64,000 bases of DNA from Hydrangea macrophylla (Eukaryota > Streptophyta > Magnoliopsida > Cornales > Hydrangeaceae), in contig CM066994.1 of the NCBI GenBank assembly GCA_033977485.1, positions 23,528,681-23,592,680 of the forward strand, given 5' to 3'. The first letter of the stretch is position 1; each line of letters starts with the position of its first letter. The notes beneath the pieces are model-generated. The model was not told the origin of the DNA. It saw nothing but the letters and a program-made list of their open reading frames with translations, and ran no database searches. The translations under genes were made by a program, and so were the position numbers. Positions 10,610-21,770 of the stretch are shown here, piece by piece.

Positions 10610-12073
10610 TATTGGCCCAAATATGGAAACCTTAGAGGGGGGGGGGGGGTAAATAAGGTTTTAGCGGAAAATAAAACTTTTTAAAACTTAATTGCAAATT
10701 AACACAATCACAAACAATAATGTAAAGAGAGAAGGGAAGAGACACTTGCAAACCGAGTTTTCAAGTGGTTCGGCAATCCGTACACCGCAGCCTACGTCCA
10801 TTCCTCAAGAACACCTCTTAAGGATTCCTTTAATCCGACCTACTTCATGGGTGTAGATCAAACCATTACAAGAGCCTTCAATCTCTCCCTCAGAAGAACA
10901 CATCTTCTTTGCACACAAGGGTTACTAACCCCTCACTCTTTACAATTGATTTGGGTACAAATGATAACTCTCTCTCTAGAGTGGATAATACAATTATAGC
11001 TCACACAATAACTCCTTAGTGAGTGGATGATACAAATAAAATCTCATTACAATTTACTCTCAAAGAAATACAAATCAAGAACTAGAGCAAATTGATAAAC
11101 TCACACAACTAGGGCTCAAATATGAATGATTAAAAATCAACAAGTTGTGTGATTCAAATAGATGTTTTCCAATGGATTGATCAACATTAAAAGGTTTGGA
11201 AAAACATGTATTTATGGGCCAAGAAAGATTATAGTCGTTGGGAGTAGTTGGGAGGAGTAAAAATACTTTTTATAGAGTTAAGAAAACTAGCCGATAGTGC
11301 ATTCTGCGCATTTCAGTCGACTGGATCGAAGGCTCGGTTGACTAGAAAATTTGGAATAGAGAAGAGGCATTCTGTGACAATTCCAGTCGGCTGAACATTA
11401 CCTTCGGTCCACTGGACCCTTCAAAAATCAGTCGACTGGTTTTCTGTTGTTTTTGGCAGACTGACACCTCTTCACTAAAATGGTCATAACTCCCACTACA
11501 AAACTCATTTTTGCGATCCGTTTGAAGATTCGGAAACTAGATTCAAATACCTTTCGAAACATATAAAACTAAACATCTAATTCCTTACTAATTAGATCAC
11601 GTTTTCCTTTAAAGATGACCTATATGGGCAAAGGTCTTTATTTTTGACTTAGCCACTTTGAAAGCTTTTGTGAAATGAATTTAATTGAGTGGTCTAAGTA
11701 AGTTTAGGTCCTTGAAAGTATTTTAAAGTATGAGAACAAGGATCCTAAGGTCCAATTAAAGTTACTTGAGCCCCTATGAGTGACTGATCAAAATGCGTAC
11801 AAGTAAATCATAGTCTTCAACCAAGGATGCAAAAATCTTCAAGTCTTCAAGCTTGATCCTTGTTGAGATCTATCACTCTTGGGCATCACCATATGTTATC
11901 TCATGATCTCAAACAAAGTTAGAACATCTAAATGCATAAATCAAGAGATTAGCACAATGAAAATAACTTGAGAATTGATTGGAATAGATCATTAAGAACA
12001 TGCAATTATCACTAGATTTTTGTCATCATCAAAACAAACATAAATCATGCCTTAAATAAATTCAAGCCTAACA
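10610..12073 (-). mobile_element. 3' LTR of gag-only copia element
   Basis: About 1464 bp. On the minus strand it starts TGTTAGGCTTG. It carries three intact or near-intact CAGTCGACTGG motifs (11318-11443) upstream of a TATA-like box (11209-11216). A 13-G run occurs at about 10627. It differs from the 5' LTR at scattered sites. Confidence 0.8.
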
Positions 12074-12087
12074 ATTTTTCCCTTTTT
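12074..12087 (-). promoter_or_regulatory. Polypurine tract of gag-only copia element
   Basis: On the minus strand AAAAAGGGAAAAAT immediately precedes the LTR start TGTTAGG. This placement fixes the orientation and the 3' LTR boundary. Confidence 0.8.
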
Positions 12088-12659
12088 GATGATGTCAAAA
12101 CATGCAATAGAGATATAGCAATTAAAGCACAATAAGAGTCATTTTCATATTGTCATTCAAAGCAACAAGATATACAAAGTATGAATCCAAGAAAGACAAC
12201 TTTCAACACTCTCTATTATCATTTTCCCCATTTTTGAATATCTCTGTATTCAATTCTCTATTCAGTTTCCCCCTTTTTGACAACAACAAAAAGATTGGGG
12301 GTTTGAACTAAAATTTTCACCTTAATAAGATACCAAATAAACAAAAGTGAACATAGTAGTATGTTCCACCTCAAAATAAGCAAACATGACATGAACGATA
12401 CCAATATTGAATACCAAATATGATACTAAAGTAAACATAATGATATGTTCCCCCTCAATATATGCATATATGAATAAATACCAATTTTATGATCAAATTA
12501 TGCATTATTTTCTTAGGAGGATGGATTTACTTATGAACATCAAAATAAGATAATATGATAAGCCAAAACATGATTAGCATTCTACCAAGAGAAATATCAA
12601 CACAAATTAATCTATCCTACTCCTACTAGGTTTAAGGTAAGAGATTTAACCATTGTCTA
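12088..12659 (-). other. Non-coding 3' interior of gag-only element
   Basis: AT-rich with no frame. On the minus strand it holds GAGGGGGAACATA and GAGGTGGAACATA copies, a pattern common near the 3' end of copia elements. The pol genes expected here in an autonomous copy are absent. Confidence 0.6.
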
Positions 12660-13950
12660 AGTGACTCTTTGATGCAACATTTGCCAAGGAGGAAGGAGAG
12701 GATCCCTTCACAACCCAAACTATGTTAATTTTCTTACGAAATGAACATTTATAATTAACATGCCCATTTTTCATGCAATAATGACAAGTTACATGGGGGA
12801 GGGTCTCATTTGAGATTGATTTTTTAACAAAGAAATTCTTGTGAGAATTTTGAGAATTTGAAGTAGAGGCTATGGACTTTACAAAGAAGTTTTTGTACTT
12901 CTTTTCCTTTTATGTGGGATTAAATCCCAAACCGGCCTTGTCAGTTGTTTTCCCAAAAGTATATTTAAATTTTGTTCACCTTAGGTAAATTTGGCCAAAG
13001 TTTTTGTCAAATCATGCACCTCCTTTCTCAATTCAACCTTTTCTTTTTCAATAAATTCACTTAAAGGTTGATTGGTTGAAACAAGCTTTTCTTTTCTCAA
13101 AATTTTATTTTGAGAAATCATCCAATTGCTTTTTCAACTCAAAATTTTCTTTTTCAATCTCATTTGAAGATTGTGCTCTTAAAACATATTTTTCATTTTC
13201 AATCTTCAAAGATTCATTTTGGGATTTCAAAATATTTAACTCATTTGAAAGTTTGGAAAAAATCTTTTTAAGAGTTATTTATTTGATTCCCAAATTTTTC
13301 AACTCCTCGTGTAATTCTTTAAATGCACTTTGAAGTTCATCATAATCATGAGATTGAATAATTGAGGTTGGTTTAGAATTTACCCCATTTGCTAGAACTA
13401 CTTCTTTGTTGCTTGAGTCGTCATTGGATGAGTCACTATCCGAGTCATCCCAAGTGGCCTTGATTTCCTTTTTCTTCTTTTCCTCATCTTCTTCATTGAC
13501 AAATAAGCATACAAAACTGTCTTCTTTCTCTTGCACAAAATCCTCTTTTTGTGCTTCTTGTTGATGAGTTAGGTTTTCAACATTTCCTATAACATTATCA
13601 ACTCTTTTTTGCAACTCAAGGATTTGGTTAGTAGCATTATGAATATTTTCTAAACATAACCAAATTTCATTAGCATTTGAGCATGAACGAATTCTATTAT
13701 ATGTGGTATTATCTAAAGCATCATATAGAATTTTCATAGCTCCAAGATTCAGTAGAAAATTATTTTGATCACTTTCATGACATTCAATCTTTGGTTTAAG
13801 AGAAAACCCATTTTTGACAATGTTCCAAATATTGTAGTAAAGAGAAAGAAAATAAATTTCTATTCTCCTCTTCCAATGATCATACGTATGATCACTCAAC
13901 AACGGAGGAGTGAAAATACAATAACCTTTTTCAAAAAATGTAGTTTCCAT
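12660..13950 (-). pseudogene. Copia Gag, upstream copy
   Basis: The start codon at 13950 opens METTFFEKGYCIFTPPLLSD. YDHWKRRIEIYF (a W of the copia Gag N-terminal domain) and IWLCLENIHNATN follow. An acidic, Ser-rich segment (DSDSSNDDSSNKE) and a coiled coil (13270-13060) come next. The CCHC knuckle CHYCMKNGHVNYKC is read at about 12740-12790 after frame changes. The first frame ends at 13279 after 223 residues; later parts need frameshifts, so the full-length protein is not made. Gag would build particles; no pol is attached. It follows the primer site at 13999-14010 as expected. Confidence 0.8.
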
Positions 13951-13998
13951 AGATCTTAACTCTAGATTGTAAAATCTTTTGAAAATAGAAAAGCCAAA

Positions 13999-14010
13999 GC
14001 TCTAATACCA
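13999..14010 (-). promoter_or_regulatory. Primer binding site, degenerate Met-type (unit A)
   Basis: The minus strand reads TGGTATTAGAGC, one change from the initiator-Met primer site. It abuts the truncated LTR that begins at 14011. Confidence 0.75.
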
Positions 14011-15440
14011 ATTGGTTTCCCAAATATGAAAACCTTAGAGGGGGAGTGAATAAGGTTTTAGCGGAAAATAAACCTTTTTTAAAACTTAATTGCAAATTAA
14101 ACATAATCATAAACAATAATGTCAAGAGAGAAGGGAAGAGATACTTGCAAACCGAGTTTTCAAGTGGTTCGGCAATCCGCACACCGCGACCCACGTCCAC
14201 CCCTCAAGAACACCTCTTGAGGATTCCTTCAATCTGACCTACTTCACGGGTGTAGATCAAACTTTTACAAGAGCCTTCAATCTCTCTCAAAGAAGAACAC
14301 CTCTTCTTTGCACACAAGGGTTACTAACCCTCACTCTTTACAATTGATTTAGGTATAAATGATAACTCTCTCTCTAGAGTGGATAATACAATGATAGCTC
14401 ACACAATAACTCCTTAGTGAGTGGATGATACAAATAAAAGCTCACTACAATTTACTCTCAAACAAATACAAATCAAGAACTAGAGCAAATTGATAAACTC
14501 ACACAACTAGGGCTCAAATGTGAATGATTAAAAATCAACAAGTTGTGTGATTCAAATAGATGTTTTCCAATAGATTGATCAACATTAAAAGATTTGGAAA
14601 AACATGTATTTATAAGCCAAGAAAGATTATAGCCGTTGGGAGTGGTTGGGGGGAGTAAAGACAATTTTTGGAGAGTTTAGAAAACTAGCCGTTAGTGCAT
14701 TCTGCGCGTTTCAGTTGACTGGATCGAAGGTTCGGTCGACTAGAAGTTTATAATAGATAAGAGGCATCCTGTGACAATTCCAGTCGACTGACCAATGCTC
14801 CAGTCGACTGAACATTACCTTCGGTCCACTGGACCCTTCAAAAATCAGTCGACTGGTTTTCTACTGGTCTTTGGCAGACTAACACCTCTTTACTAAAACG
14901 GTCATAACTCCCTCTACAAAACTCATTTTTACGATCCGATTGAAGATTCGGAAACTAGATTCAAATACTTTTCCAACCATATAAATTCAACATCTAATTC
15001 CTTACCAATTAGATCAGGTTTTCCTTTAAAGATGACCTATCTGTACAAAGGTCTTTGTTTTTGACTTATCCACTTGAAAGCTTTTGTGAAATGAATTTAA
15101 TTGAGTGGTCTAAGTATGCTAAGGTCCTTGAAAGTATTTTAAAGTATGAGAACAAGGATCCTAAGGTCCAATTAAAGTTACTTGAGCCCCTATGAGTGAC
15201 TGATCAAAATGCGTACAAGTAAATCATAGTCTTCAACCAAGGATGCAAAAATCTTCAAGTCTTCAAGCTTGATCCTTGTTGAGATCTATCACTCTTGGGC
15301 ATCACCATATGCTATCTCATGATCTCAAACAAAGTTAGAACATCTAAATGCATAAATCAAGAGATTAGCACAATGAAAATAACTTGAGAATTGATTGGAA
15401 TAGATCATTAAGAACATGCAATTATCACTAGATTTTTGTC
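14011..15440 (-). mobile_element. Middle LTR of gag-only element, truncated
   Basis: It corresponds to the 5' LTR but stops at GATTTTTGTC, where it joins gag sequence AATAAATTC of unit B. The junction shares only 2-3 bases of microhomology (TCA). It contains the CAGTCGACTG cluster (14712-14857) and the TATA-like box at 14607-14614. Confidence 0.85.
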
Positions 15441-16341
15441 AATAAATTCACTTAAAGGTTGATTGGTTGAAACAAGCTTTTCTTTTCTCAAAATTTTATT
15501 TTGAGAAATCATCCAATTGCTTTTTCAACTCAAAATTTTCTTTTTCAATCTCATTTGAAGATTGTGCTCTTAAAACATATTTTTCATTTTCAATCTTCAA
15601 AGATTCATTTTGGGATTTCAAAATATTTAACTCATTTGAAAGTTTGGAAAAAATCTTTTTAAGAGTTATTTATTTGATTCCCAAATTTTTCAACTCCTCA
15701 TGTAATTCTTTAAATGCACTTTGAAGTTCATCATAATCATGAGATTGAATAATTGAGGTTGGTTTAGAATTTACCCCATTTGCTAGAACTACTTCTTTGT
15801 TGCTTGAGTCGTCATTGGATGAGTCACTATCCGAGTCATCCCAAGTGGCCTTGATTTCCTTTTTCTTCTTTTCCTCATCTTCTTCATTGACAAATAAGCA
15901 TACAAAACTGTCTTCTTTCTCTTGCACAAAATCCTCTTTTTGTGCTTCTTGTTGATGAGTTAGGTTTTCAACATTTCCTATAACATTATCAACTCTTTTT
16001 TGCAACTCAAGGATTTGGTTAGTAGCATTATGAATATTTTCTAAACATAACCAAATTTCATTAGCATTTGAGCATGAACGAATTCTATTATATGTGGTAT
16101 TATCTAAAGCATCATATAGAATTTTCATAGCTCCAAGATTCAGTAGAAAATTATTTTGATCACTTTCATGACATTCAATCTTTGGTTTAAGAGAAAACCC
16201 ATTTTTGACAATGTTCCAAATATTGTAGTAAAGAGAAAGAAAATAAATTTCTATTCTCCTCTTCCAATGATCATACGTATGATCACTCAACAACGGAGGA
16301 GTGAAAATACAATAACCTTTTTCAAAAAATGTAGTTTCCAT
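15441..16341 (-). pseudogene. Copia Gag, second copy (fragment)
   Basis: Its start codon at 16341 opens the same 223-residue frame as the copy ending at 13279. This copy is cut at 15441, inside the coiled coil, where the middle LTR begins, so it lacks the CCHC knuckle. It follows its own primer site (16390-16401) and complete LTR. If transcribed from the 5' LTR it would be the first Gag frame in the RNA. Confidence 0.8.
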
Positions 16342-16389
16342 AGATCTTAACTCTAGATTGTAAAATCTTTTGAAAATAGAAAAGCCAAA

Positions 16390-16401
16390 GCTCTAATACC
16401 A
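16390..16401 (-). promoter_or_regulatory. Primer binding site, degenerate Met-type (unit B)
   Basis: The minus strand reads TGGTATTAGAGC, next to the complete 5' LTR. It has the same single change as the unit A copy. Confidence 0.75.
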
Positions 16402-17879
16402 ATTGGTTTCCCAAATATGAAAACCTTAGAGGGGGAGTGAATAAGGTTTTAGCGGAAAATAAACCTTTTTTAAAACTTAATTGCAAATTAAACATAATCA
16501 TAAACAATAATGTCAAGAGAGAAGGGAAGAGATACTTGCAAACCGAGTTTTCAAGTGGTTCGGCAATCCGCACACCGCGACCCACGTCCACCCCTCAAGA
16601 ACACCTCTTGAGGATTCCTTCAATCTGACCTACTTCACGGGTGTAGATCAAACTTTTACAAGAGCCTTCAATCTCTCTCAAAGAAGAACACCTCTTCTTT
16701 GCACACAAGGGTTACTAACCCTCACTCTTTACAATTGATTTAGGTATAAATGATAACTCTCTCTCTAGAGTGGATAATACAATGATAGCTCACACAATAA
16801 CTCCTTAGTGAGTGGATGATACAAATAAAAGCTCACTACAATTTACTCTCAAACAAATACAAATCAAGAACTAGAGCAAATTGATAAACTCACACAACTA
16901 GGGCTCCAATGTGAATGATTAAAAATCAACAAGTTGTGTGATTCAAATAGATGTTTTCCAATAGATTGATCAACATTAAAAGATTTGGAAAAACATGTAT
17001 TTATAAGCCAAGAAAGATTATAGCCGTTGGGAGTGGTTGGGGGGAGTAAAGACAATTTTTGGAGAGTTTAGAAAACTAGCCGTTAGTGCATTCTGCGCGT
17101 TTCAGTTGACTGGATCGAAGGTTCGGTCGACTAGAAGTTTATAATAGATAAGAGGCATCCTGTGACAATTCCAGTCGACTGACCAATGCTCCAGTCGACT
17201 GAACATTACCTTCGGTCCACTGGACCCTTCAAAAATCAGTCGACTGGTTTTCTACTGGTCTTTGGCAGACTAACACCTCTTTACTAAAACGGTCATAACT
17301 CCCTCTACAAAACTCATTTTTACGATCCGATTGAAGATTCGGAAACTAGATTCAAATACTTTTCCAACCATATAAATTCAACATCTAATTCCTTACCAAT
17401 TAGATCAGGTTTTCCTTTAAAGATGACCTATCTGTACAAAGGTCTTTGTTTTTGACTTATCCACTTGAAAGCTTTTGTGAAATGAATTTAATTGAGTGGT
17501 CTAAGTATGCTAAGGTCCTTGAAAGTATTTTAAAGTATGAGAACAAGGATCCTAAGGTCCAATTAAAGTTACTTGAGCCCCTATGAGTGACTGATCAAAA
17601 TGCGTACAAGTAAATCATAGTCTTCAACCAAGGATGCAAAAATCTTCAAGTCTTCAAGCTTGATCCTTGTTGAGATCTATCACTCTTGGGCATCACCATA
17701 TGCTATCTCATGATCTCAAACAAAGTTAGAACATCTAAATGTATAAATCAAGAGATTAGCACAATGAAAATGACTTGAGAATTGATTGGAATTGAATCAT
17801 TAAGAACATGCAATTATCACTAGATTTGTCATCATCAAAATAAACATAAATGATGCCTTAAATAAATTCAAGGCAAACA
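16402..17879 (-). mobile_element. 5' LTR of gag-only copia element
   Basis: About 1478 bp, ending on the plus strand at AAGGCAAACA followed by the TSD CAAAG. It contains the CAGTCGACTG cluster (17103-17249) upstream of the minus-strand TATA-like box at 16998-17005. Confidence 0.85.
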
Positions 17880-18692
17880 CAAAGATCAATGGATGTTTGA
17901 GTAAATATCATAGAATTTTATGTTCTCTAATATGAATAATGTTAACTGGCATGACGTTAATGAATCTTAATTTGAATTTTCAATAGTTTGTGTACTTGCT
18001 TCATGATTTTAGTTTAAGATTAGAGTAGTTAATTTATTTTCACGTATCATATAGTAGTTTCCACCATGAATAATGCTCATAAACAATCTGGCCGCATTTC
18101 ATTAAAAGGGGAAAATTGAACTACTTTCATATCTTTACACCGGTCAAAAGGTATTTTATTATTTTTATTGAACCTATACACTAGAGGCATGACTTTGGAT
18201 GATTGGGAGTGTCGCATCTCTCCTTAGGCATGGAAGTTAAGGGGTTTACCGTGAATTTGCGATTTCCTAGCACTTTTCTTATATTTAGAAGTAACGTAAT
18301 TTAATTCGCTGCATTAATTAATTTTAATTAGTAGTTAATTTACTAAGCTAAATTACCTTAGAAATCCGAATATAGCTATAATTAATTCGTAGTTTTAGTT
18401 GGTAAGTAAATTTTCATTAGTTTTAATCACGCCTTTATTTATTCAATAGTCTTAATAATTTTAATAGCTCATAATCGTTTATAATTTTACTTTACTACGC
18501 AAACTAGTTAAAACTACCTTCATAAGAAATCATCTTTTCATTTATTTTTATACTAATAAATTAAATAGAATTAATCAAACTAAATTATTCATTTCCCTTG
18601 GGTTCGACCTAGGCTTATTAGTAATTATATTACTTGAACGATCACCTATACTTGGGTGTAGCATTTAGAAGCGCACAATTTTATTCGTGTCA

Positions 18693-19048
18693 CCCAGTGC
18701 CCCGGGATTCCTAGTTAATGCACATGCAAATCAACCCTAAACTAATGCAAATAGTGCGACTCAGCGCCCTAACTTATAGTGGTTTTGAAGCGAATTTTAA
18801 AAGAAGCAATTTACTTGAATTATTTTTTTATTTTAATTTATATTTTTTTAATTGATTCACGTAAGCTGCTTTGATGTGCTAAGCTCTTCCACTCTAAAAC
18901 GCTAGAATTTGATGACACGAGAAACTACAAAACAAAAGAAAAAGTTAGTGACTCATAGCAATAACGGAAAATAAGAACAAGAAAACCTAATATAATAAAC
19001 ACGAATTAACTAAACTAAGATTCTAAAACTAATGGTAGTAATTTGCAA
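18693..19048 (-). other. 5' leader of truncated minus-strand Athila-like element
   Basis: Non-coding, AT-rich. It lies inside the primer site of the minus-strand LTR to its right and is cut at 18692, the end of the plus-strand Athila LTR. No gag is left. Confidence 0.45.
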
Positions 19049-19066
19049 TCCCCGGCAACGGCGCCA
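19049..19066 (-). promoter_or_regulatory. Primer binding site, tRNA-Asp type
   Basis: On the minus strand TGGCGCCGTTGCCGGGGA is the primer site typical of Athila/Tat gypsy elements, usually ascribed to tRNA-Asp. It fixes the orientation of the neighbouring LTR. Confidence 0.9.
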
Positions 19067-19071
19067 AAAAT

Positions 19072-20366
19072 TGATCTTGTCAAAATCAAGATATAAAAGT
19101 ATACTCTACTTGAAAAGATTTGTAGTGTGTAAGTAGAGGTCAAACCCACAGAGATTGAAATACTAAAGCACTTTAATTTTAAAACCTAAACTAGTTAATT
19201 AAGAAAATAGAATTTTGATTTTGATTTTGATTTTAATTAAACTAACAACGATGAAAATAAATCTAAACTATGAAAGCAATTAAAGATTTTTGATAAATAG
19301 GTGTATTGAACCTAGGATTGCAAATCCACCACTAGCTTCCTAATAAGGGTATGTATCTATGCATTCAATTAGCTTATTACATTGGATGATAATGGGGAAT
19401 CATAGCTACAAGCCCAATTCCTCTGTCAAGAAGATAACTACGATTCAAGCACCAATATAATTCATCTTCGGTTAGCACGGAGTGTCTCACACTAAACTAG
19501 GGTTGCGGCACACTCCGTCTTTCCTAGGCATGAACTATTCGACTACTTCATATCACAATTCAAATAAGCACCATTACATGCAAATAATCTATACAAGCAC
19601 AGCAAATATAGATCATTGAGCACATCACATTCAAAATAGATCTAAGACAAGAATAAACTTTGAAAACAATTATTTAATCAATAGAAGTATGATTTTATTA
19701 TTCAAAATTCCTAAAAATGAAATCATCGTCCATACATAATAAATCTAAAAGAAAAGCATAAAATACACCCCATTACTTGGCTAGGGTTTCATTGAAACCC
19801 TAGATCTTGGTCTAAGCGGCCATAGAATCGAGGATTATAAGAGGTTGATGGAGGAGGCCATGGGAATCCTTGGTCTTCTTTTTCTTCTCCTTGCTTTCCT
19901 CTCTTCAATGGCTGAAGTTTTAGTTATGGAAGGATGTGTATAATGTTGTGCATTATTGTGTAACCCTATTTGACTTAAAAGAGGATATACATATATAGAT
20001 TTGGAGCAAGTTTTGGAAGCTTTCCTAAACCTAATCGCACTAAAACTGCTTTATTTACGTTTTTGGATGTATTCAGACAATTCGATTCACGTAGGGGTCT
20101 TTAGCACTTAAAAACACGCAACATTGGATTTTTGTATGGGTTGCACGAGCGCGATTCTGGAATGTCGCGCGCGCAGGCCGCTCGCGCGAGGTGCTTTTTT
20201 CTGCTTGGCTTGCTTAGTTTTCACACCCTTTTTAGACTGGAACTCTCGATTTCTTCTATATCCTGATAGAAAATGAAAAATGAAGTAAAAATACACAAAA
20301 ATAGGATAAAAAGTGCTAATAAATGTGAATTAAGGCATGTAATTAGGACTTGTTCACTCCCTATCA
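19072..20366 (-). mobile_element. Athila-like 5' LTR, minus strand
   Basis: About 1295 bp with TG...CA ends: minus strand TGATAGGGAGTGAACAAG at the start and GACAAGATCA at the end, five bases from the primer site. It has a minus-strand TATA-rich box at 19985-19998 and CpG palindromes upstream at 20142-20192 (GCACGAGCGCG, GTCGCGCGCGC, CTCGCGCGAG). It abuts a Tekay-like gag remnant on the right. Confidence 0.85.
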
Positions 20367-20429
20367 ATTACGTTGCTCTTTTGCATCAAATTTTGCTTCC
20401 TCAGGGATGATGGCGTTCATCTGAACTTG

Positions 20430-21530
20430 TTCTGGGAACCTTTGAGTTGGTTATCTATAGTATCCTTCTTGCATTGATCTGCAGTCCTTGCTCAAGTGAC
20501 CTCGTCTACCACAGTTATGGCAAGAGCGGTTTGTCTGGCAATCATCTATGGGAGTTGGGCAATACTAAGCAACATGCCCGGGTACTTCATAGTTAAAACA
20601 TCCTTCAGAGTTCTAGTGCAGGGTAGCGGGTAGTGCTTGAAGGAATGATTCTTCGTTGAAGTTGAGGAAAGATAGACTAAGATTTCCTTGTTCCATCCCA
20701 CGTACGCTTGTTTACTTGGAAATTGATCGGGGATTTCCATTCTTTTATATGCCTTAGTGGTTGTGGTTGATTCATCGATTGTGACCTCTGAAATGAGTAG
20801 GTGTCCTTTCTAAGCTCACAGCCAATCTAACTAATCCCTCCAAAGACTGGTTAAGGTGCTTGATCATCATGTGCCGAAGATGCGAGTTCAGTCCTTGATG
20901 AAATCTTTTAACCTTCTTCAGCGGAGTGTCAATCATATGCAGTGCAAAATGGGAGAGGCACTCAAAATGTATTGTATACTCTCTTAGTGTTCAATTCCCT
21001 TGGACCAAGTTCATGAAATTATTCTCCTATTGATCCTTCTTATCTTCTGGAAAATACTTCTCCAAGAATCTAGCTTTGAACGTCTCCCAGGGCATTCTTC
21101 TAGCAGTGTCGATTTCGATAGTGGCTTTCTCGGCTTTCCACCAATCGGCGGTGGCGTACATCAACTGGAATGCAGCCAGGTGTCGCTTGTCTAGCTCACT
21201 ACACTCGATAGCTTCAAATATCAATTCCATCTCACGTATTCACTGTTCAGCTTCCCATGGCTCGATCATGCCGTCAAACTTTTGTAGACGTAGAGCACAA
21301 AACCATTCCAGTAGTTTGTCTCTTGTCTACCTTGGAGGTATGCCTTGGTTGTTGTTACCATTTTTGTTGGTGGCATGATGGGTAGCATGATTGTAGGTAT
21401 CACCAACGTACTCCATCAGTCGCATGAAAGCCTCAAATACGCCAGTTGGGTCCATACCTTGAGGGATAGGTACTCCTAGTTGTGCTCGGTTCCTCATAGG
21501 TCCACCATAGTGATTCGTGTGTTGTTTACC
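20430..21530 (-). pseudogene. Ty3/gypsy (Tekay-like chromovirus) Gag remnant
   Basis: 21230-21027 on the minus strand encodes the Retrotrans_gag core: IECSELDKRHLAAFQLMYA, ADWW, then MPWETFKARFLEKYFP. Downstream, 20522-20481 encodes a perfect CCHC knuckle CHNCGRRGHLSKDC. Frames shift between the parts, so it is dead. Order (LTR, primer site, gag) matches the LTR at 21771-24130. Everything after the knuckle is missing; the sequence is cut at 20366 by the Athila-like LTR. Gag would form particles and bind element RNA through the knuckle. Confidence 0.8.
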
Positions 21531-21749
21531 TAAAAATATCTATCAATTAGACGTTGATCACAGAAATAGGAATATAGCAGGGAGTAGTCTGCAAATTATA
21601 GTAATAGTTATCACATTACTAGCAAAAGAAATCTTTATATAGATGACTTCAAACATACTCAAAGTCAGAACCTATCTCAAAGAATCTCAAGGTCCAAAGT
21701 CTAACTATGTATGACAATCAGTGAGCGCATCAAATACATGACAAATCCT

Positions 21750-21763
21750 GGGCTCTGATACCA
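21750..21763 (-). promoter_or_regulatory. Primer binding site, initiator tRNA-Met
   Basis: The minus strand reads TGGTATCAGAGCCC, a perfect Met-type primer site, between the LTR and the gag remnant. Confidence 0.85.
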
Positions 21764-21770
21764 AAAATCC

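Larger units (their letters stand above)
13050..15440 (-). repeat. Tandem duplication, unit A (2391 bp)
   Basis: Unit A covers part of gag, the primer site and an LTR lacking its outer 45 bp or so. It repeats as unit B at an offset of exactly 2391. The two copies encode identical 223-residue Gag frames and differ at very few bases over most of their length (for example 13309/15700 and 14516/16907). Confidence 0.9.
15441..17830 (-). repeat. Tandem duplication, unit B (about 2390 bp)
   Basis: Second copy of unit A. Near its right end (17740-17830) it departs from unit A at several sites within about 100 bp, although the rest is nearly identical. Unit A matches the 3' LTR at those sites. Confidence 0.9.
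10610..17879 (-). mobile_element. Gag-only copia element (TR-GAG type), 5-bp TSD CAAAG
   Basis: The element runs on the minus strand: 5' LTR 16402-17879, primer site, gag, polypurine tract, 3' LTR 10610-12073. It is flanked by CAAAG at 10605-10609 and 17880-17884. The interior codes for Gag with a coiled coil and a CCHC knuckle, and then goes straight to the 3' end. There is no protease, integrase, RT or RNase H. Such terminal-repeat elements with only gag (TR-GAGs) are known in plants and depend on enzymes from partners. About 2.4 kb (part of gag plus most of one LTR) is duplicated in tandem inside the element. Confidence 0.85.
9823..18692 (+). mobile_element. Athila-like 3' LTR, split by a copia insertion
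   Basis: The left part is 9823-10609 and the right part 17885-18692; together about 1.6 kb. It starts TGTGACAAG after a polypurine tract. The right part carries GGTTCGACCTAGGCTTATTAG and TACTTGGGTGTA, typical of the 3' portion of Athila/Tat LTRs, and ends ATTCGTGTCA. An ACCGGTC cluster (10068-10186) lies 45 bp upstream of the TATA box CCTATATATA (10231-10240). The interrupting element duplicated CAAAG on both sides. Confidence 0.7.
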
